DNA of 64,000 nucleotides from JAIOZK01 sp964468645 (GTDB lineage Bacteria; Bacteroidota; Bacteroidia; Bacteroidales; JAIOZK01). This document shows positions 51,758-60,319 of this stretch, in pieces. The stretch lies in NCBI GenBank assembly GCA_964468645.1, contig CAYXUU010000026.1, positions 1 through 64,000 on the forward strand, in the 5' to 3' direction. How positions within the stretch are numbered: position 1 is the first letter of the stretch; every line of letters begins with the position of its first letter. The notes beneath the pieces are model-generated. The model searched no databases. It was not told the origin of the DNA and saw only the letters and a list, made by a program, of their open reading frames with translations. The position numbers and the translations under genes were made by a program.

Positions 51758-52183
51758 ATGAAATTCGAACCTACCATAGTAGCATTTTTATGTAACTGGT
51801 GTTCATATACAGGGGCCGACCTTGCAGGAACATCAAGAATGAAGTATTCCCCGAATATCCGGATTATCCGTGTAATGTGTTCCGGCAGGGTGGAAACAAC
51901 TTTTGTTTTGAAAGCCTTCAGGGAAGGCGCTGATGGTGTCCTGATCTGTGGATGTCATCCAGGGGATTGTCATTATCATGAAGGTAACTATAAATGCCTC
52001 AGAAGGTATCATTTGCTTCAAAAATATATTCAGCAAATGGGTATCAACAAGGACCGCTTACGCCTGGAATGGATAAGTGCCAGTGAAGGAAAGCAGTTTG
52101 CCGAACTTGCAGATGAAATGACCGAGCAGGTCATGGAACTTGGTCCATGTAAAGTTAAAGAAGTAATGGAAACCCTTGCCTAA
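51758..52183 (+). CDS. mvhD: MvhD/FlpD-type [2Fe-2S] subunit
   Basis: MvhD connects the Mvh hydrogenase to HdrA. The 141-residue protein has the five expected Cys: FLCNWCSYTGAD (C12, C15), IRVMCSGRVE, ICGCHPGDCHY and YKCLRR. In QmoB this domain is fused to the HdrA part; here it is separate, as in Mvh clusters. A GGAGGA SD precedes it. Confidence 0.92.
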   Translation: MKFEPTIVAFLCNWCSYTGADLAGTSRMKYSPNIRIIRVMCSGRVETTFVLKAFREGADGVLICGCHPGDCHYHEGNYKCLRRYHLLQKYIQQMGINKDRLRLEWISASEGKQFAELADEMTEQVMELGPCKVKEVMETLA

Positions 52184-52203
52184 TCATATAAGGAGAAATT
52201 ATC

Positions 52204-53178
52204 ATGTCTGAAAATAAGGAAAAATTAAAAATGGCGGTTTACTGGGGTGCTGCATGCGGCGGGTGTTGTGTATCCGTACTCGATGTTCATGAAAAATTAT
52301 TTGATATCGTTGCAGCAGCTGACCTGGTATTCTGGCCAATTGCCCTTGATTTTAAATATAAAGATGTTGCTGCCATGCCTGATGGTTATATAGATATAAC
52401 CCTTTTCAATGGCGCGATTAGAAATAGCGAGAACCAGCATATTGCCATGCTTCTCAGGCAGAAGTCGAAGATCATGGTGGCTTATGGTTCCTGCGCTCAG
52501 ATGGGTGGTATTCCCGGACTTGCTAATTTTACTACAAAGGAAGCTCTCTTTGAAAGGGTTTATGAAACCAGTGAATCAACTTATAATCCTGATAAGGTAA
52601 GGCCCAGGACTATCACCAAGGTAACGGAAGGAGAACTTGAGATCCCCGCTTTTTATAATGATGTTGTTCCGCTAAGCCAGGCAGTTTGTGTTGATTATTA
52701 TATTCCGGGTTGTCCGCCACAGAGCGAACGATTGCTTGAAGTCTTCCAGGCTATTGTCAGCGGAGCTGAACTACCATCAAAGAAATCTGTTATCGGGGCT
52801 TATGAGAAATCCCAGTGCGATGAGTGTAAACGTACTAAATCAGATAACAAGACGATAAAAAAGTTTTACAGACCCTGGGAGATAGAGGATGATGGTGAAA
52901 CCTGTTTTCTTGAACAGGGTGTTATATGCATGGGGCCGGCAACAAGGGGTGGCTGTGGAGTCAGGTGTGTGGAAGGAAATGCACCCTGCAGGGGCTGTTA
53001 TGGTCCACCGGCAGATGTACCGGATCCGGGTGCCAAAATGATGTCAGCAATAGCCACTATGATTGATGCCAATGAATCTGAGGAAATTGAGGAGATCATA
53101 AACGGGATTGTTGATACAGCCGGAACATTTTATCGCTTTAGTTTACCCGATGCAATTTTAAGGAGGACAATAGTATGA
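52204..53178 (+). CDS. mvhG: [NiFe]-hydrogenase small subunit, MvhG type (group 3c-like)
   Basis: The small subunit carries three Fe-S clusters. The proximal site begins CGGCC (C18, C21), with GSCAQMGGIPG and YIPGCPPQSERLLE; the C-terminal domain (about 200-290) has CDEC, CFLEQGVICMGPATRGGCG and CVEGNAPCRGC for further clusters. The length (324) and the MvhD/HdrA neighbours fit group 3c. It has an AAGGAG SD and overlaps the large-subunit gene by 4 bases. Confidence 0.93.
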   Translation: MSENKEKLKMAVYWGAACGGCCVSVLDVHEKLFDIVAAADLVFWPIALDFKYKDVAAMPDGYIDITLFNGAIRNSENQHIAMLLRQKSKIMVAYGSCAQMGGIPGLANFTTKEALFERVYETSESTYNPDKVRPRTITKVTEGELEIPAFYNDVVPLSQAVCVDYYIPGCPPQSERLLEVFQAIVSGAELPSKKSVIGAYEKSQCDECKRTKSDNKTIKKFYRPWEIEDDGETCFLEQGVICMGPATRGGCGVRCVEGNAPCRGCYGPPADVPDPGAKMMSAIATMIDANESEEIEEIINGIVDTAGTFYRFSLPDAILRRTIV

Positions 53179-54644
53179 AGCAAATAACAATAGATCCGAT
53201 CACAAGGCTTGAAGGCCATGGCAAAATAGATATCTTTTTAAAAGATGATGGTGAGGTTCAAAATGTGTATTTCCAGGTTCCTGAATTGAGAGGATTTGAA
53301 AAATTCTGTGAAGGAAGGCCTGTTGAAGAACTTTCGCAGATTGTGACAAAAATATGTGGGGTTTGTCCTGGTTGTCATCACATGGCATCGGGAAAGGCAA
53401 CCGATGAAGTTTTTGGAGTGGAGCCTACCACTACGGCAAAAAAATTACGGGAGTTGTTCTATTCAGCACATTTTGTGCACAGCCATATCGCCCATTTTTA
53501 TGCACTTGCAGCACCTGATTTCGTTGTCGGGCCAACAGCACCGGCGGCAGAAAGAAACATCCTCGGTGTTATTGGTAAAGTGGGTGTGGAAATCGGGACC
53601 GAAGTAATAAAACAGAGAAGGAAAGCACAGGAAATACAGGCATTGCTTGGCGGGCATCAAACACATGTTGTGATGAATATGCCGGGTGGTGTAAGAAAAG
53701 GTTTAACAGAAGAGCAAAGGGCTGATATAGAAAAAACAGCTAATGGTTTTGTCGAGTTTGCGAGATTCTCGCTTCAGATCTTTAATAATGTTGTCCTTGA
53801 AAATAAAGAATATGTTGATATAATTCTGAATGGGCCGTATGCCCTCACACTTCATTCAATGGGACTTGTTGATGACAATCATAAAGTTAATTTTTATGAT
53901 GGTAAAGTCCGCGTTGTTGATACAAAGGGTAATGAGCATTGTAAATATACCCCCAACGAATATAGGGATTACGTTGAGGAGCGAGTGGAGACATGGAGTT
54001 ACCTGAAGTTTCCATACCTCAAAAAAATTGGCTGGAAAGGTTTTGTTGACGGACAGGATTCTGGTGTTTATCATGCCACACCACTGTCCCGGCTTAATGC
54101 TGCAGAAGGTATGGCAACACCACTGGCACAGGTGGAATATGATAAAATGTTCGAAGTTCTTGGCGGAAAGCCCGTGCATAATACCCTTGCGATGCACTGG
54201 GCCAGACTGGTAGAATTGCTATATGCAGCAGAAAGATGCCTTGAGCTTGCAAAAGATCCTGAAATAACAGGACAAGATCTGATAAATCGCCCTGATGCAA
54301 ATAATATTCCCGGTGAAGGTGTTGGTATTGTTGAAGCACAAAGGGGTACACTGACGCATCATTACTGGACCGACAATAAAGGAATCGTAACCAAAGCCAA
54401 TATCATTGTTGGAACAACCAATAATAATGCGGCTATTTGCATGTCTATAAAAAAAGCTGCGGAAGGACTGATTAAAAAAGGAACCGAGGTATCGGAAGGG
54501 ATTCTGAATATGATAGAAATGGCATTCAGGGCATATGATCCCTGTTTCTCCTGTGCAACCCATTATCTTCCGGGAGAAATGCCCATGATTGTGAATTTGA
54601 GGCAGACTGACGGATCCCTGATTGAAACAGTTAAGCGGTATTGA
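53175..54644 (+). CDS. mvhA: [NiFe]-hydrogenase large subunit, MvhA type (group 3c-like)
   Basis: The nickel-iron site is built from KICGVCPGCHH (C61, C64) and the C-terminal RAYDPCFSCATH (C457, C460, H463). After His463 there is a 26-residue tail, which a maturation protease removes. An N-terminal IDPITRLEGHGKI motif and the central GGHQTHVVMNMPGG segment fit group 3 enzymes. It is preceded by a strong SD (AAGGAGG). The extra Cys after CGVCPG (C67) is notable. Confidence 0.93.
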   Translation: MKQITIDPITRLEGHGKIDIFLKDDGEVQNVYFQVPELRGFEKFCEGRPVEELSQIVTKICGVCPGCHHMASGKATDEVFGVEPTTTAKKLRELFYSAHFVHSHIAHFYALAAPDFVVGPTAPAAERNILGVIGKVGVEIGTEVIKQRRKAQEIQALLGGHQTHVVMNMPGGVRKGLTEEQRADIEKTANGFVEFARFSLQIFNNVVLENKEYVDIILNGPYALTLHSMGLVDDNHKVNFYDGKVRVVDTKGNEHCKYTPNEYRDYVEERVETWSYLKFPYLKKIGWKGFVDGQDSGVYHATPLSRLNAAEGMATPLAQVEYDKMFEVLGGKPVHNTLAMHWARLVELLYAAERCLELAKDPEITGQDLINRPDANNIPGEGVGIVEAQRGTLTHHYWTDNKGIVTKANIIVGTTNNNAAICMSIKKAAEGLIKKGTEVSEGILNMIEMAFRAYDPCFSCATHYLPGEMPMIVNLRQTDGSLIETVKRY

Positions 54645-54660
54645 AAAAGATAGTGCCACC

Positions 54661-55185
54661 ATGTTGGATCAGCATCAAATACTAATCGTAGGACTTGGCA
54701 GTGATATCCTGGGGGATGATGGTATTGGATTAAAAATAGCAAATGATCTTAAAACTCTCCCACAACTTAATTATATTGATTTTAAAACTGCAATGTGTGG
54801 GGGATTTGGATTGTTTGAGGATATGGTAGGATATCAGTCTGTTGTTTTTATTGATGCTACAAAGATTGGCGGGAAACCCGGTACAGTTTATAAATATAAT
54901 CTGGATACCTACCAGGAAACCCTGCACCTCTCAAATTTTCATGAGCTTTCTTTCAAAGCTATGTTCGAGCTGGGAAAACAATTAAATTATGCAGTACCAG
55001 AACATGTTTTTGTGATTGCCATTGAAATTGAAGAAGATAAGATATTTGATAGTTGCCTGACTGAAAAGCTTGATCAGGAATACCATCGCATCCTTGAGGA
55101 TGTCAGGCAATTTGTTGATTATGAATTGACAGAATTTTGCTGGATGACAGATGTAGAAAGGATGTTAGAAAATGAAAGCTGCTAA
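54661..55185 (+). CDS. Hydrogenase maturation endopeptidase for the Mvh large subunit
   Basis: The 174-residue protein (starting at ATG 54661, preferred over a TTG at 54622 inside mvhA) has the nickel-binding HybD/HyaD-family motifs: GLGSDILGDDGIGLKIA (about 11-27, Asp/Glu-type ligands), FIDATKIGGKPGTVY and the HEL of NFHELSFK. It should remove the 26-residue MvhA tail. It is the last gene of the operon, which has no obvious terminator. Confidence 0.9.
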   Translation: MLDQHQILIVGLGSDILGDDGIGLKIANDLKTLPQLNYIDFKTAMCGGFGLFEDMVGYQSVVFIDATKIGGKPGTVYKYNLDTYQETLHLSNFHELSFKAMFELGKQLNYAVPEHVFVIAIEIEEDKIFDSCLTEKLDQEYHRILEDVRQFVDYELTEFCWMTDVERMLENESC

Positions 55186-55225
55186 CCCTGTCCGATAAGA
55201 CAATTGGAAAGATGATTTCTAAAAT

Positions 55226-55257
55226 TTCAACCCTTCAACCCTTCAACCCTTCAACCC
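55226..55257. repeat. Four perfect TTCAACCC tandem copies
   Basis: TTCAACCC is repeated four times without change, then AAACCCTAAACC-type units follow to about 55283. The tract fills the gap between convergent genes. Confidence 0.85.
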
Positions 55258-55290
55258 AAAATCCTATACCCTAAACCCTAAACCATCTAC

Positions 55291-56967
55291 CTACCTCATA
55301 TCATACATTGAGAATTTAGCGTGTTTATCCCTATAATCCTTTGATTTCTCCTCTTCGCTGGAGTAAACCTGGTATGGACGGCTTAATTTCAGGATGAGTT
55401 TATCACGTTTATCTACCTCGGGTTTGGAGACTTTCTTAATCAGATCGCGCTGTGGGAATTTCTTTTCCAGCTCTTCAAAAATTTCCTCAATTTCATCCTG
55501 TGCCAGCTGAAATGCAAGTGCAATGTAATCGTGGATCTCCTGCTTCAGGTTTTCCAATTCATCATGCTGTTGTAAAGATGTAACAACGAGCCTGTTGATG
55601 GCCTTTAAGAATTCGATAATTTCTTCTACTTCAAATCCTGCAGCGAAATTGTCAAATCCGATATCATCAAGATATTTCAGCATCAGGCTGCGATCGCCAC
55701 TTCTTACCGTGGCGAGAAGAAGGTTATATATGGTATTGATCTGGCTTTTTAAATCTGTGATGGTCATTTCCTGGAAACGGCCGAATGTATCAATGTTGTC
55801 ATTTAGGGTTACAGTTTCAATTATTAGTTTGAGAAGATGCTCCTTATCGCTCATCAGTTTTTCATAAATTATCAGATTGGCTCTGCTGCCAATATGTTCC
55901 AATGCGGCTTCATTTTTAACATTCCACTCCGAAGGATAGGCTTTGAGGTTAACAAGTAAAAACAATAAACGTCTTAGAATATGATACCTTGGTATAGGAT
56001 GCCACCCGAGTACTTCACGGGTGTAAGAAGAATCGATAACCAGTTTCTCGTCAATATATTTTATCATCCAGGGTTTCTCAAATGGTTGAGGAATCAGCTT
56101 CATACGGGAAAAAATGCTCATAAAGTGGATTCCCAAATAGGAAATCCATCGCGGGGCAAAAAAGGGCTTTCCAGGTTTCCCGAAGAAATCGCGTGTAGCA
56201 TGATGAAACAATTCTTTATGTGAAACACAACCATCAGGACTGGCAATATAAGTGTCGAATTGAGGAAGAAACCTGCTTTTCTTAATAATGGTTATCAATA
56301 ATTCTTTCAGGTCGTGGATATGAATGTAGGTAATGGCTGATTGGCCTTTGCCACCCAGTATCTTTGAATTCCATTGGCCCGACAACCAGGTTGAAAGGAA
56401 TTTGTACAATGGGGCATATTCGCACCAATCGCTGTAAACGGCAGCAAACCTGATTACCGAACAGGGATAATATTTGGAATACTGGTTAACCATTATTTCT
56501 CCCCTTTTTTTACTTCTGGCATAAGCGAAGTCTGCATCCACTGGTGATTTCTCTGTAATTACATCCCCTCTTTCAGGAAAATTACAGGCTGCAAGTGAAC
56601 TGGCAAATAGAAATCTTTTAACACGAAGGTCTCTTGCAACCTCAAGAATATTCTTGGTGCCTTTGATATTGGTTTTCTTGTACTCTGGTTTGTCCTCGTA
56701 ATCGAAGTCATAATAACCTGCCAGGTGGATGACATAATCCGCACCGCCCTGGGAATAAATATAACGGGTGGTTTCCTCAAGTGTATCCCTGTTTGAAATA
56801 TCCCATTGTATCCATTGAATATTTGGATGAATAGGTACATTGGCTTCCATGCTCGACCTTCTGGCAATGGCAAAAATGTAATAGCTGTCTTTAATATTGT
56901 TAGTTAAATATCGCCCAACAAAGCCTGAAGCCCCGGTGATTATAATCGATGGTAAATTATTCTTCAT
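55291..56967 (-). CDS. NAD-dependent epimerase/dehydratase (extended SDR) with a helical C-terminal extension
   Basis: Residues 1-345 form an extended SDR: Rossmann motif ITGASGFVGRYL (about 9-20), HLAGYYDFDYEDKPE, ASSLAAC and the active-site YARSKKRGE (Tyr and Lys, about 150-158), then a sugar-nucleotide-type C-lobe. About 210 further residues (about 350-558) are mostly helical and acidic/basic, with no similarity that I can name. The product may be a nucleotide-sugar or lipid-linked epimerase, but the substrate is unknown. It and the upstream small membrane gene are on the opposite strand from the two hydrogenase operons that flank them. Confidence 0.75.
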   Translation of the reverse strand: MKNNLPSIIITGASGFVGRYLTNNIKDSYYIFAIARRSSMEANVPIHPNIQWIQWDISNRDTLEETTRYIYSQGGADYVIHLAGYYDFDYEDKPEYKKTNIKGTKNILEVARDLRVKRFLFASSLAACNFPERGDVITEKSPVDADFAYARSKKRGEIMVNQYSKYYPCSVIRFAAVYSDWCEYAPLYKFLSTWLSGQWNSKILGGKGQSAITYIHIHDLKELLITIIKKSRFLPQFDTYIASPDGCVSHKELFHHATRDFFGKPGKPFFAPRWISYLGIHFMSIFSRMKLIPQPFEKPWMIKYIDEKLVIDSSYTREVLGWHPIPRYHILRRLLFLLVNLKAYPSEWNVKNEAALEHIGSRANLIIYEKLMSDKEHLLKLIIETVTLNDNIDTFGRFQEMTITDLKSQINTIYNLLLATVRSGDRSLMLKYLDDIGFDNFAAGFEVEEIIEFLKAINRLVVTSLQQHDELENLKQEIHDYIALAFQLAQDEIEEIFEELEKKFPQRDLIKKVSKPEVDKRDKLILKLSRPYQVYSSEEEKSKDYRDKHAKFSMYDMR

Positions 56968-56982
56968 CAGTTCAACTAACTT

Positions 56983-57384
56983 CTATTTCATTACCTGGTT
57001 TCTTTTGTATTCATGAAGGGTGGCAAGGATAATCAGTCCCATAATCAAATCTCCAATACCAGAAAACAATATGGTGAGAATATTATCAAATATGAAATAA
57101 TAAAAAACCAGGAATGCAGTAGCGATAAACTTGGCGATATACGAAAAAATAACAAGCCCGGTGTCTTTCCCCAGTCTCTTTGCTGCCATGATATAAGCAA
57201 TGCTCATGACTATATGGAAAATCCCACCCTGTGTCGGAAAAAATTTTTCTTCAACATTGAATCCGAAAAAGTGATATCCTGATATCGGAAGACAAATAAG
57301 TAATACACCAACGATAATAGAATGAATGGCAATGAGCCAGAGTATGATTTTTAACCATAATCCGTAGTTGAACTTGTTATTCAT
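56983..57384 (-). CDS. Small four-helix membrane protein of unknown function
   Basis: The 133-residue protein has four hydrophobic segments: LWLKIILWLIAIHSIIVGVL, a segment starting FHIVMSIAYIMAA, FSYIAKFIATAFLVFYYFIF and ILTILFSGIGDLIMGLIIL. No family is recognised. It lies 15 bases before the SDR gene and may be its partner in a two-gene unit. Confidence 0.6.
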   Translation of the reverse strand: MNNKFNYGLWLKIILWLIAIHSIIVGVLLICLPISGYHFFGFNVEEKFFPTQGGIFHIVMSIAYIMAAKRLGKDTGLVIFSYIAKFIATAFLVFYYFIFDNILTILFSGIGDLIMGLIILATLHEYKRNQVMK

Positions 57385-57556
57385 AGAAATAAATATTGTG
57401 TTAGATGCTTTGTACCAGGGAAAAAGAATATCAAGTAAATATATTGAATTTCATCGAATTATCAAATAATATTTATGTTTTTTATAATGCTTTTAAATAA
57501 GAAAATTGGGTTGTTGTTTATAAGGATTCTTTCCATGTTATTATATTTAATTAATA

Positions 57557-57564
57557 TATATTTG
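57557..57564 (+). promoter_or_regulatory. -7 promoter element for rex2
   Basis: TATATTTG followed by C matches TAnnTTTG, only 16 bases before the start codon; the transcript would be nearly leaderless if ATG 57581 is the start. An ATG at 57587 is the alternative. Confidence 0.4.
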
Positions 57565-57580
57565 CTAACTTTTTTAACAT
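57562..57580. promoter_or_regulatory. Degenerate Rex-like site at the rex2 start
   Basis: TTGCTAACTTTTTTAACAT resembles TTGTTAA-N4-TTAACAA but with one changed base in the left half and a 5-base spacer. Compared with the rex1 site TTGTTAACTTTTTAACAT it differs by one substitution and one insertion. Confidence 0.35.
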
Positions 57581-58204
57581 ATGGAAATGTTGCTTCCGGA
57601 GAAAACAGTAAATCGGTTAAGTAAATACCGCAGGTTGTTGAGTAATTATCAATACCTCCACGATCCTTATATTTTTTCTCATGACCTGGCCCGCCTTCTA
57701 AATATAAATCCGGTTCAGGTTCGTCGTGACCTGATGCTGATCGGATCTTCAGGAAATAACAGACGTGGGTATCATGTGCATGATTTGATCGACAGGATCA
57801 CAGAGGTGATAAGTTTACAGGAATGTAAAAATATTGCAATCGTAGGTTTTGGCAGACTGGGTCAGGCCATTTGTAATCTTTTAATTGAAAATCAGGTATT
57901 CCTGCAGGTAGTTGCAGCTTTTGATATTGATGGAGATAAAATCAACAGGGAGTTCTGTGGTGTAAATTGTTATGATATTAGTAAAATACCTGAAATCGTA
58001 ATGTCAAAGAATGTTAAAATTGCCATCTTAACTATTCCCGATGATTATGCCAGTGAATTGAACGATATCCTTATTGAAAATGGAATAAGGGGTGTGCTTA
58101 ATTTTACATCTGTGAGGTTGGATGCACCTGCCGGTATTTTTATTAAGGATTTTGATATTAAAAGTTCACTTGAGGAGGTCTCATATTTCGCTGCGAACAA
58201 GTAA
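57581..58204 (+). CDS. rex: Redox-sensing repressor Rex, copy 2
   Basis: The 207-residue Rex paralogue has the winged helix (QVRRDLMLIGSSGNNRRGYHV in pieces, about 45-70) and the Rossmann motif VGFGRLGQAI (about 89-98). It is clearly different from rex1 along its length. It precedes the Hox operon on the same strand by 283 bases, so it may regulate that operon together with Rex1. It is not known whether the two proteins bind the same operators or respond to NADH equally. Confidence 0.93.
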   Translation: MEMLLPEKTVNRLSKYRRLLSNYQYLHDPYIFSHDLARLLNINPVQVRRDLMLIGSSGNNRRGYHVHDLIDRITEVISLQECKNIAIVGFGRLGQAICNLLIENQVFLQVVAAFDIDGDKINREFCGVNCYDISKIPEIVMSKNVKIAILTIPDDYASELNDILIENGIRGVLNFTSVRLDAPAGIFIKDFDIKSSLEEVSYFAANK

Positions 58205-58406
58205 ATTATATTTCATATTTGTTCTTAAATCAAGGACTTCAGAAATTATTCTGATACCGTATTCTGAAAACACATAATAACAAGTGAGTCTATAAACCTT
58301 GATAAATAGTCCTTATAGTAATATATATAAATATACATATGAAGCCTATTGCATATTAAACTCTTTCTAAATTCAGCATTTGTTTTTTTGTTTTGAAAAT
58401 TCAACT

Positions 58407-58414
58407 TAATTTTG
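58407..58414 (+). promoter_or_regulatory. -7 promoter element for the hox operon
   Basis: TAATTTTG followed by C matches TAnnTTTG. A TTTG at 58387-58390 could be the -33 element (16 bases upstream). Together with the operator at 58417 the layout TTTTGCATTGTTAA is shared with rex1. Confidence 0.55.
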
Positions 58415-58416
58415 CA

Positions 58417-58434
58417 TTGTTAATTAATTAACAA
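58417..58434. promoter_or_regulatory. Perfect Rex operator at the hox promoter
   Basis: TTGTTAATTAATTAACAA is an unbroken 18-base palindrome (7-4-7) that begins 3 bases after the -7 element, so bound Rex would cover the transcription start. Confidence 0.8.
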
Positions 58435-58487
58435 CTGGATCCCAGGATTTCAAATTTTCAATAAATAACAATATAATCAATAAATTT

Positions 58488-60284
58488 ATGAGAACTATTG
58501 TCCAAAAAATTATTAACAATTACGGCAGTGATGGTGGTAGATTAATGGATATTCTGGCTGATATCCAGACTGAGTTTGGAATAATCACCGATGAAGCTGT
58601 TGATCTGCTTGCCGAGGGATTGAATATCTCAAAAGTTGATGTAATACAAACACTCTCATTTTATCATTTCTTCACTCAAAAATCGAAAGGTGAATATACT
58701 GTTTATCTGAATAACAGTGTAGTAGCTAATATGATGGGAAGAGCTGAAGTGGCTGATGCCTTCGAAAGGGAAGCAGGGTGTGCATTTGGTAATGTTACCA
58801 AAGATGGTAAGATCGGATTGTTTGAAACTGCTTGTATTGGCATGAGTGACCAGGAACCCGCAGCTATTATCAATGGCAAAGTTTTTACTGACCTTACACC
58901 ATATGTGGTTAAAGATCTTGTTTCTCAAATGAAGGCCGGAAAGAGTGTTGATGAGATGATCAAGAAATTTGGAGATGGTAAAAATGCTTCAATTCCGGTA
59001 AGAGCGATGGTTTATAATAACATCCGAAAGAAGGGTGAAGTGATTTTCTCTGATTATGAGAATGGCAGTGGATTGGAAAAGGCGATCACCATGTCACCGA
59101 ATGAAGTGATCGAAGAGGTAAAAACTGCTTACCTGAGAGGCCGTGGTGGCGCCGGATTCCCAACCGGTTTAAAGTGGGATTTCTGTCGTCAGGCTGAAGG
59201 AGAAACAAAGTTTGTACTTTGTAATGCAGATGAAGGAGAGCCAGGAACTTTTAAAGAAAGAGTGCTGCTTACCGAATTGCCACATACCGTATTCGAAGGT
59301 ATGACCATTGCAGGGTATGCTATTGGCGGTACTGAAGGAATTTTGTACCTGAGGAAGGAATATGAATACCTTAATGATTATCTTGAAAGTATTCTTCAGG
59401 AATTGCGTGAGGAGAATAAACTGGGGGAAAATATTCATGGTAAACAGGGATTTAATTTTGATATCAGGATTCAGTATGGTGCAGGTGCCTATGTTTGCGG
59501 TGAGGAATCTGCGTTGATTGAATCCTGTGAAGGTAAAAGGGGAGAACCAAGAAATCGACCTCCATTCCCTGTACAGAAAGGATATAAGAACCAACCCACT
59601 GTTATCAATAATGCTGAAACACTTGCTACAGTGGTAAAAATCGTTTTAAATGGAGCCGATTGGTACTCCATGATAGGATCACGTGAAAGTGCTGGTACAA
59701 AATTGCTCAGTATTTCCGGGGATTGTAAATATCCCGGTGTATATGAAGTTGAGTGGGGTGTTAGGGTAAGAGACCTTCTTGAAATGGCCGGAGCAGAAAA
59801 TGTTCAGGCAGTTCAGATTGGGGGACCTTCCGGAGAATGTATAGGTCCGCGTGATTTTAAACGCACCATTGCTTTTGAAGATTTGCCTACCGGTGGTTCC
59901 ATAATTATCATTGGCAACCAGCGGGATCTTATTAAAGATGTTGTTCGGAATTTCCAGGACTTCTTTATTGAAGAATCCTGTGGTTCCTGTGCTCCCTGCC
60001 GGACTTTACAGGTGATCCTGAAACATAAGCTTGAGAAGATTCTCAATGGACACGGTGTAAAGCAGGATATTGATGATTTGCAGCAATGGGGTGGTAAAAT
60101 GAAAATGGCAAACCGATGTGGTTTAGGCCAGACAGCTGCTAATCCTGTTCTCACAACGATTAAAAATTTCCGTGAAAAATACGAAGAGCTTGTTAAAGAG
60201 GATATTGAGTATGATACAGGATTTGATCTTGCTGAAGCTGTCGCAGATTCATGTGAATATGTTGGAAGAACACCAAATCTGTAA
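58488..60284 (+). CDS. hoxF: NAD-reducing hydrogenase diaphorase subunit HoxF (NuoE-NuoF-like)
   Basis: The 598 residues are the HoxF length. The N-terminal NuoE-like domain (about 1-150) has lost the usual [2Fe-2S] ligands: only the ACIG Cys remains of four expected. The NuoF part has the NADH-binding GRGGAGFPTGLKW (about 214-226), the FMN-binding CNADEGEPGTFKER, GAYVCGEESALIES and the 4Fe-4S site ESCGSCAPCRTL plus RCGLGQTAANP. Soluble NAD-reducing HoxF proteins are known to have a degenerate NuoE domain, so this is normal for the group. No clear SD precedes it. Confidence 0.93.
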   Translation: MRTIVQKIINNYGSDGGRLMDILADIQTEFGIITDEAVDLLAEGLNISKVDVIQTLSFYHFFTQKSKGEYTVYLNNSVVANMMGRAEVADAFEREAGCAFGNVTKDGKIGLFETACIGMSDQEPAAIINGKVFTDLTPYVVKDLVSQMKAGKSVDEMIKKFGDGKNASIPVRAMVYNNIRKKGEVIFSDYENGSGLEKAITMSPNEVIEEVKTAYLRGRGGAGFPTGLKWDFCRQAEGETKFVLCNADEGEPGTFKERVLLTELPHTVFEGMTIAGYAIGGTEGILYLRKEYEYLNDYLESILQELREENKLGENIHGKQGFNFDIRIQYGAGAYVCGEESALIESCEGKRGEPRNRPPFPVQKGYKNQPTVINNAETLATVVKIVLNGADWYSMIGSRESAGTKLLSISGDCKYPGVYEVEWGVRVRDLLEMAGAENVQAVQIGGPSGECIGPRDFKRTIAFEDLPTGGSIIIIGNQRDLIKDVVRNFQDFFIEESCGSCAPCRTLQVILKHKLEKILNGHGVKQDIDDLQQWGGKMKMANRCGLGQTAANPVLTTIKNFREKYEELVKEDIEYDTGFDLAEAVADSCEYVGRTPNL

Positions 60285-60319
60285 AAATATTAAGTAATTA
60301 AAGATTTAAATCTATAAAT

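Larger units (their letters stand above)
58205..58487. other. 283-base region with the hoxF promoter and Rex operator
   Basis: No gene is seen. The AT-rich 3' part has the -7 element and Rex operator described separately. The rest has no strong hairpin that would stop read-through from rex2. Confidence 0.6.

Noticed and set aside
54219..54662. A 147-codon minus-strand frame over mvhA
   Set aside because: It is antisense to a well-supported large-subunit gene.
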